This document shows, piece by piece, positions 59,765-64,000 of a DNA stretch of 64,000 nucleotides. Below the pieces are notes generated by a model. The model had not been told where the DNA came from and did not search any database. It saw only the letters and a list, made by a program, of their open reading frames with translations. The stretch is from assembly GCF_019352175.1 (NCBI RefSeq), contig NZ_JACBYI010000019.1, forward strand, positions 46,620 to 110,619, in the 5' to 3' direction. Both the position numbers and the translations under genes were made by a program. How positions within the stretch are numbered: the first letter of the stretch is position 1; each line of letters opens with the position of its first letter. This DNA comes from Paenibacillus sp. S150. GTDB lineage: Bacteria; Bacillota; Bacilli; Paenibacillales; Paenibacillaceae.

Positions 59765-61130
59765 CGGAAACCACCTCCACAGCCTCTGCTCCGATATCCG
59801 GCAGGTAGGCGCCTTCTTCCTTCAGCCGTTTGCGCAGAGCGGCAACGTCCACGGCGTGAACATCGTTGTCCGTCTGACCTGCAGCCAGCGCCGCCGCCAG
59901 TCCCGCCGCTTCCCCCATTGCCAGGCAAACCGGCATCACACGGACGCTTCCCAGCACCCGGCGGTCGCACGAAATGCTGCGCCCGGCCACCAGCACATTG
60001 CGCAGGCCCTTCGGCGTCAGGCAGCGGTATGGAATTCCGTGCGATTCGCCCGGACCATAGAGCGTTATGGACAGGCTGGAGCCTGCTCCGCTTTGCTGCT
60101 CCGTCTTCGTGCCGTGGATATCGAGGAAATAGCTGTTGCGGCAGATCTCATCCCTGAAGCTTTTACGTTCAATGTAATCCTCCGCCGTCAGCACGTAGTC
60201 GCCGATAATCCGCCGCGATTCGCGGGTTCCGATCAGCGTGCCCGTACTCATCACGAATGCGTTGCCGAAAGCGGCGGGCTGAACAGCCGCCAGCATGTCC
60301 CGGTACGCAGCCGCCATCTTGCGGCCCTGGATCATCGCGCTCGAAACGGTGAACGTATCCGTATTGTCCACGCCCCACAGATGCCCGGCATTGAAGCCTA
60401 CGGCGCGCGGAGCGACCAGATTATTGCACAGGTGAGTGTCCGGAATTTCCGGATATGCCCCCGATTGAAATACTTCATGTATTGGGCTTGCCGGGTTGCC
60501 TGCGTACAAATTCTGCCCGTTCAAATAGGCGTAGTCATCGACATTGCCGAGAATGAAGCAATGCGTCGCCGGCTGCAGCTCGCCGGTTGCTTCATCCCCT
60601 TTCTGGTATTCCGCCCCCGCCCATGCGGCGACATCGCCGTCGCCGGTGCAATCGACATAGACCTTGGCCCGGAAGGCCTGCAGCCCGCCCTTGTTCAGCA
60701 CAACAATCGCCGTGACATTGCCTTCCTCATCTCTTTCCACATCCGCCAGCGCTGTCAAAAACAAAACACTGGCACCCGCTTCCGTTACCAGGTCGTCATA
60801 TACCCGCTTCAGCTTCTCGGGATCGATCGGAACCCAGTCCAGCTCATCCGCATTGACATGCGGCATCTGCTCTTTCAGTGTCTCGAACACTCTGGCCGCG
60901 AGTCCCCGGTAGATTATTTGCTGCTTGTCGGAGAAGGGGCACCAGGCGGGAACCAGACCCGAGGTCCCCATTCCGCCCAGGCTTCCGGTCGCTTCAATCA
61001 GCAGCGTGCGCGCGCCTTCCCGGGCCGCCGCAGCCGCTGCGGTACAACCCGCCGGACCGCCTCCTACCACGATAACATCGAAAGAGGAATTCAACGGTAT
61101 TTCCTTGCTTCTCAACATAAAACTATTCAT
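59757..61130 (-). CDS. FAD-dependent oxidoreductase of the sugar cluster
   Basis: 457 residues from ATG 61130 (AGAGAGG 5 bases upstream); the frame extends 14 codons more without support. FAD-binding VIVVGGGPAGCTAAAAAAR (GGGPAG at 23-28), GSLGGMGTSGLVP, the second FAD contact VYVDCTGDGDVAAWAG and the C-terminal NVLVAGRSISCDRRVLGSVR belong to the FAD_oxidored family (PF12831). Cytoplasmic. Members occur in carbohydrate loci with YesMN systems; the reaction is unproved but oxidation of an imported sugar or sugar acid is likely. First intact gene of the operon. Confidence 0.9.
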   Translation of the reverse strand: MNSFMLRSKEIPLNSSFDVIVVGGGPAGCTAAAAAAREGARTLLIEATGSLGGMGTSGLVPAWCPFSDKQQIIYRGLAARVFETLKEQMPHVNADELDWVPIDPEKLKRVYDDLVTEAGASVLFLTALADVERDEEGNVTAIVVLNKGGLQAFRAKVYVDCTGDGDVAAWAGAEYQKGDEATGELQPATHCFILGNVDDYAYLNGQNLYAGNPASPIHEVFQSGAYPEIPDTHLCNNLVAPRAVGFNAGHLWGVDNTDTFTVSSAMIQGRKMAAAYRDMLAAVQPAAFGNAFVMSTGTLIGTRESRRIIGDYVLTAEDYIERKSFRDEICRNSYFLDIHGTKTEQQSGAGSSLSITLYGPGESHGIPYRCLTPKGLRNVLVAGRSISCDRRVLGSVRVMPVCLAMGEAAGLAAALAAGQTDNDVHAVDVAALRKRLKEEGAYLPDIGAEAVEVVSGE

Positions 61131-61180
61131 GTCAGCCTCTCTTTCCCGGCAGCCCAACCTTGCCTCACTCAACCTGCCGT

Positions 61181-61262
61181 TCTTCTATGAAACCTATTGT
61201 AGCAAGAGGCTTTTGGAATTACGGTATAGCCTTCCTACTCCTTAATGTGCATTATTTTGACC
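61181..61262 (-). promoter_or_regulatory. Promoter region of the FAD oxidoreductase operon (duplicate 1)
   Basis: On the reverse strand TGC-TACAAT (61204-61196) is an extended -10; the -35 position reads CCGTAA, far from consensus, so an activator is expected. 51 of 60 bases (61201-61260) match 63541-63600, with the same spacing. Confidence 0.7.
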
Positions 61263-61410
61263 TGAAGGCGGGGAGACGGCCCTAAATGATTGGGAGCATT
61301 GCGAATAAAGCCGCTGCGGGTTCGGAGGGTTCTTGTGATCAGGCGATCGGGCAAGATAACCCCACAAAGCGGGGACTTGGCTTCGATGATGACTCAGGTA
61401 CTTTGCGGGG

Positions 61411-61540
61411 ACCCCAAAACATATAAATTCTTATCTTTCAAGTGGAAACGGCTAAGCCGTCCTTATAAGGAACGGGGGCGGGTTCAGCGAGAAATAGAAG
61501 GATCATTTAGTGTGCCAAGCGTATAAACTATATTCCAAAA
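61411..61540. repeat. Palindromic repeat P, copy e
   Basis: GAAACGGCTAAGCCGTCCTT, then ATAAGGAACGG and GGTTCAGCGAGAAATAGAAG, preceded by the element's right-end sequence ACATATAAATTCTTATCTTT, so two units abut here. The sequence from 61263 to 61410 shows nothing recognisable. Confidence 0.65.
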
Positions 61541-61568
61541 AGGCCAACCGATATCCCGGTTGGCCTGA
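61536..61568 (-). terminator. Terminator of the FAD oxidoreductase pseudogene
   Basis: AGGCCAACCG pairs with CGGTTGGCCT; read leftward it ends in five T. Confidence 0.75.
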
Positions 61569-61641
61569 GACGGGGAGCAGCATACTGTCTTTCAGCAAAA
61601 TCCAGTTGGCCCCATGTTACACTGCGGATCAAGGCTGCCGT

Positions 61642-63479
61642 TCATTGGCAGCAGCGAATTTCAAAGATGCGGGCATGATCCAGACCATTGGTGCCGTCGA
61701 TATCAATCCGCAGCTTAACGACATGCTCAAGGTTCACCTGACGGGCGATTTGCCGCTGATAGTTGTCACGGATGCGTATCACTTGACGGATTGGAGCATC
61801 CGGCCCGGCAAAATAGGCCGTTACCCGGAAGTCTTTAACAGTCTCCGGCTGGGCTCCCCATTCCATCATTTGAAATACTTCCTCCGAATGGGTCAGGGTC
61901 AATCTGCGGTGCATGCCCGTATCGAACACGATTGCGAGCTCACGGACCGGCACCGGAGCAGTCCATTCCAGTTCAATCCATGGTGCCGGGTCACCCGGCT
62001 GCGACATCCAGCGGTGCGTTCCGGGAACGGCCAGCTCCGGTCTGGCGCCGCCCGGCCCGTGCATCGCACGTGTATAGCCATCCGTTAGATTGGCCGCAGG
62101 GCCGTCGGGCTGTTCCGAAGAAGACCGGACAATGGCGGATAACGCGTCCTTGGCAGGAGCGATGCCGGGCAAATAGGCGTCCTGCTCCAAGAGCCGGTGC
62201 TGAAATTGCCGAATGAGCTGTGTATCGGGCAATACTTCATCCAGCGTCCGGCCAGACCGGACGGCAAGCGCAGCCACAGTCCCCGCCCCCTGCCCCATGG
62301 CGGCGCATGTTCCCATTACCCGCGTGCTGGAGAAGGCGATATGCGTTGCCGAAATATTGCGTCCGGCGAACATCAGATTCTGCACATTGGCGCTGACCAG
62401 CGCCCTGAGCGGAATGCCGTATACATACCGGGAAAACGGCTGATGGGCGGAATTCAGGTCCTTGGCATCTATCCCTTGAGGCGGATGCGTGTCCATCGGC
62501 CAGCCTTCATACGCAATGACGTCCTCAAAGTGAGCCGCCTGGTCCAAGTCCGCCTGCGTCAGCAGATATTTCCCCACAAACCGGCGCGATTCCCTTTTTC
62601 CCGGAACAAATCCGAACCAGTCGAGCGCCCAGTTCTCCGATTCGGGATGGTTGCCGCTGTTCTTGATATGATCCCAGACGCCGAGCATAATCGCCAGCAG
62701 TTCATCGCGGATCGTCTCATTGTCCGCAAACGTGTCCAGCATACCGCCGAACTCGACCCACCAATAGCCGTACTCCCAGGTGCTATGGCTGCGGAATTTC
62801 AAATCCTCTTCGGAGAATTTCCGGGCCCACGGAGGCGGTATGAATCCCATAGGCCGGCCCATGTCGCGTGTAGTGAACAGCAGGGACGAGCCCTGCCGGT
62901 AGGGATCGGGATGCCCGCCCGCCAGCGTCTCTCCATGCTCGCTTGAAGCTTCCCGGCCGGTCTTTTACAGCGCTCCCGCCTCTTTGCCCAGCCGCCCGTC
63001 TCCGGTGCAATTCATATAGATCATTGCACTTATCCGAAAACGGTGCTCCGTGCTCTCGCGGACAGCCAGGACGGAGCCTATACGCCCCCCTCCATCTCCG
63101 CTTCAACCACTGCAGTATTCAGCAGCAATGTGACATTCGCTTCCGCTCTGCATTTCTCATACAGGATCAGATCGAACATGGAGGCGCTCCGCTGGGGATT
63201 CCGCACGGCGTTTTCCAGCAGGATTTCTTCAAGGATGCCGCCTTACCTTGCCTCTGTTTCAAGTTCTTTTCCCCGCTTCGAGTTGGCCGCCCCCACAATA
63301 TGCATCCGTATTTCCGAAGAAGCATTGCCCCCAAGCACCGGCCGGTCTTGGCACAGAACAACCTTCGCTCCATTCCGGGCAGCCGCAAGCGCTGCCGACA
63401 CCCCCGAGATTCCTCCCCCGGCCACCAAAATATCCGTTTCAATTCCTGCTATGTTGTATATATCCGTCTTCGTCTTCAA
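61642..63479 (-). pseudogene. FAD-dependent oxidoreductase, decayed paralogue
   Basis: From TTG 63479 (AAAGGGGG upstream) the frame reads TDILVAGGGISGVSAALAAA (FAD site) and PVLGGNASSEIRMHIVGA, then a TAA at 63245-63243 where Glu is expected. Reading resumes in the same frame (GGILEEILLENAV) until a one-base loss in a run of six C (63085-63090) shifts it; the new frame gives SVLAVREST and MIYMNCTGDGRLG, then a TAA at 62967-62965, and continues MGRPMGFIPPPWARKF to 61642. The last 150 residues look like an F5/8-type carbohydrate-binding domain. Three lesions make this a true pseudogene of about 612 codons; its C-terminal 406 codons remain open. Confidence 0.85.
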
Positions 63480-63520
63480 CGTTATTGCCCCCTTTCTGCA
63501 ATCAAAGCCCAGAGCACAAT

Positions 63521-63603
63521 TCTCCTGTGAAGCCTATTGCAGCAAGAGAATTTATGAAGTACGGTATAGCTTTCATACGCCTTGATGTGCATTATTTTGA
63601 CCC
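63521..63603 (-). promoter_or_regulatory. Promoter region of the pseudogene (duplicate 2)
   Basis: Duplicate of 61181-61262. The -10 here reads TGCAAT instead of TACAAT, a likely promoter-down change in keeping with the gene's decay. Confidence 0.6.
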
Positions 63604-63628
63604 TTTATGCATCATCCTGAAACAAGCA

Positions 63629-63757
63629 GAAACGGCTTCGCCATCCTTATAAGGACGGTATCCGTTTCAGCGAGAAAGATAAGGCCAATTTATGGCGCGA
63701 GATATATAAATTCTTTTCTTTCAAGTGGAAACGGCTTCGCCGTCCTTAACCGGGCAG
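63629..63757. repeat. Palindromic repeat P, copy a
   Basis: AAACGGCTTCG, CCATCCTTATAAGGACGG and CCGTTT form a hairpin; AGATAAGG, GCGCGAGATATATAAATTC and a second GAAACGGCTTCGCCGTCC follow. It directly borders the IS110-type element. Confidence 0.7.
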
Positions 63758-63759
63758 CG

Positions 63760-64000
63760 CAGCTGTTTGCATTTCAGGTGTAAGGCTGGCTGCTGGAGCC
63801 AGGCGGGAAGCCAAGTTATGATGAACGAAAGGCAGCCCCTGTTCGCACACCGTAGGTTAAAATGGAAGTGGAAACCATTTCAGAGCTACATGCGAAAGGA
63901 GCTGTTACTATGAAGAATACCATAAAATACGTCGGTTTGGATGTGTCTAAAGAAAAAATTGCGGTGGCAATCGCAGACGAGGGCCGAGAACCTGCCCGTT
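63760..64000 (+). mobile_element. IS110-family insertion sequence, 5' end, cut by window edge
   Basis: The left boundary is approximate: the last recognisable host repeat ends near 63757. The 150 bases before the transposase start are non-coding and hold a hairpin (CTGGCT, loop, AGCCAG near 63787-63803). In IS110-family elements this region or its 3' counterpart encodes the bridge RNA that guides the recombinase. No terminal inverted repeats are expected for this family. Confidence 0.6.
63910..64000 (+). CDS. IS110-family transposase, N-terminal fragment
   Basis: ATG 63910 has GGAG 8 bases upstream and opens 30 residues beginning MKNTIKYVGLDVSKEKIAVA. GLDVSKE is the start of the DEDD RuvC-like domain of IS110/IS1111 recombinases, with the first catalytic Asp in it. 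The rest, including the C-terminal Ser domain, is outside the window, so intactness cannot be judged. Confidence 0.85.
   Translation, partial: MKNTIKYVGLDVSKEKIAVAIADEGREPAR

Noticed and set aside
59538..61190. 550-residue forward frame opposite the FAD oxidoreductase
   Set aside because: Antisense of a gene with intact FAD motifs; composition (Arg, His, Gln rich) is typical of a reverse reading of GC-rich coding DNA.
63085..63090. Frameshift as simple sequencing error in a C run
   Set aside because: Possible for this site alone, but two separate nonsense codons in the same gene make decay the better reading.

Overview
The window looks like chromosomal DNA from a spore-forming Gram-positive of the Bacillales, most likely a Paenibacillus. 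The evidence is the strong AGGAGG-type ribosome binding sites with frequent TTG and GTG starts, sigma-A promoters (several with an extended -10), T-tailed terminators, and Bacillus-type gene content: a hemEHY operon for the coproporphyrin route, a GltC-like LysR regulator, YitT, YugP, a YtpB-type terpene synthase, DUF1450, an ABC-F protein, a YjcZ-like mini-protein and two-component genes of the YesM/YesN type. No rRNA, tRNA, CRISPR array or prophage was seen.

Layout. 1-14.3 kb is housekeeping: the 5' end of pyrD, an L,D-transpeptidase, ferredoxin, DNA polymerase IV, citramalate synthase, a TlpA-like thioredoxin, a JAMM peptidase, then a leftward operon amt - DUF294 nucleotidyltransferase - DEDDh exonuclease with a full GlnR/TnrA-type box at its promoter, a MerR-YugP pair, a GltC-like regulator, a rhomboid protease and thiol peroxidase. 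14.3-32 kb holds a strong non-coding RNA candidate (about 15.03-15.28 kb), a DUF624 protein, a 31-residue YjcZ-like protein, the DEAD-box helicase CshA, YitT, a DUF4015 glycoside hydrolase, a MATE exporter, pfkA, the terpene synthase, an MFS transporter, a cold-shock protein, PepF with two well-formed starts, a LapA-like protein and an M42 peptidase. 32-47.5 kb carries two damaged genes, a leftward run capA - GDPD - FAH - DUF92 - tetR - ABC-F, a 1.15 kb repeat-filled gap, hemE-hemH-hemY, an MFS exporter, an O-methyltransferase and an rRNA methyltransferase.

50-63.5 kb is an accessory, leftward carbohydrate-use cluster: an FAD-dependent oxidoreductase and its decayed upstream paralogue, two CUT1 permeases and a lipoprotein binding protein (no ATPase gene, so a shared one such as MsmX is implied), a YesM-like sensor kinase, a YesN-like AraC regulator, a secreted parallel beta-helix protein with a near-perfect cre site, and a SurA-like secreted protein. 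A plausible scheme is that the kinase senses a polysaccharide product, the regulator switches on transport and the secreted enzyme, and the oxidoreductases act on the imported sugar. The two oxidoreductase genes have nearly identical promoter regions although one is a pseudogene with three lesions.

The window ends inside an IS110-family element, with its upstream non-coding segment present. Dispersed palindromic and direct repeats recur at 26.4-27, 32.6, 39.5-40.5, 48.8, 61.4 and 63.6 kb; several lie next to broken genes or duplicated gene ends, so they mark where this chromosome has been rearranged.
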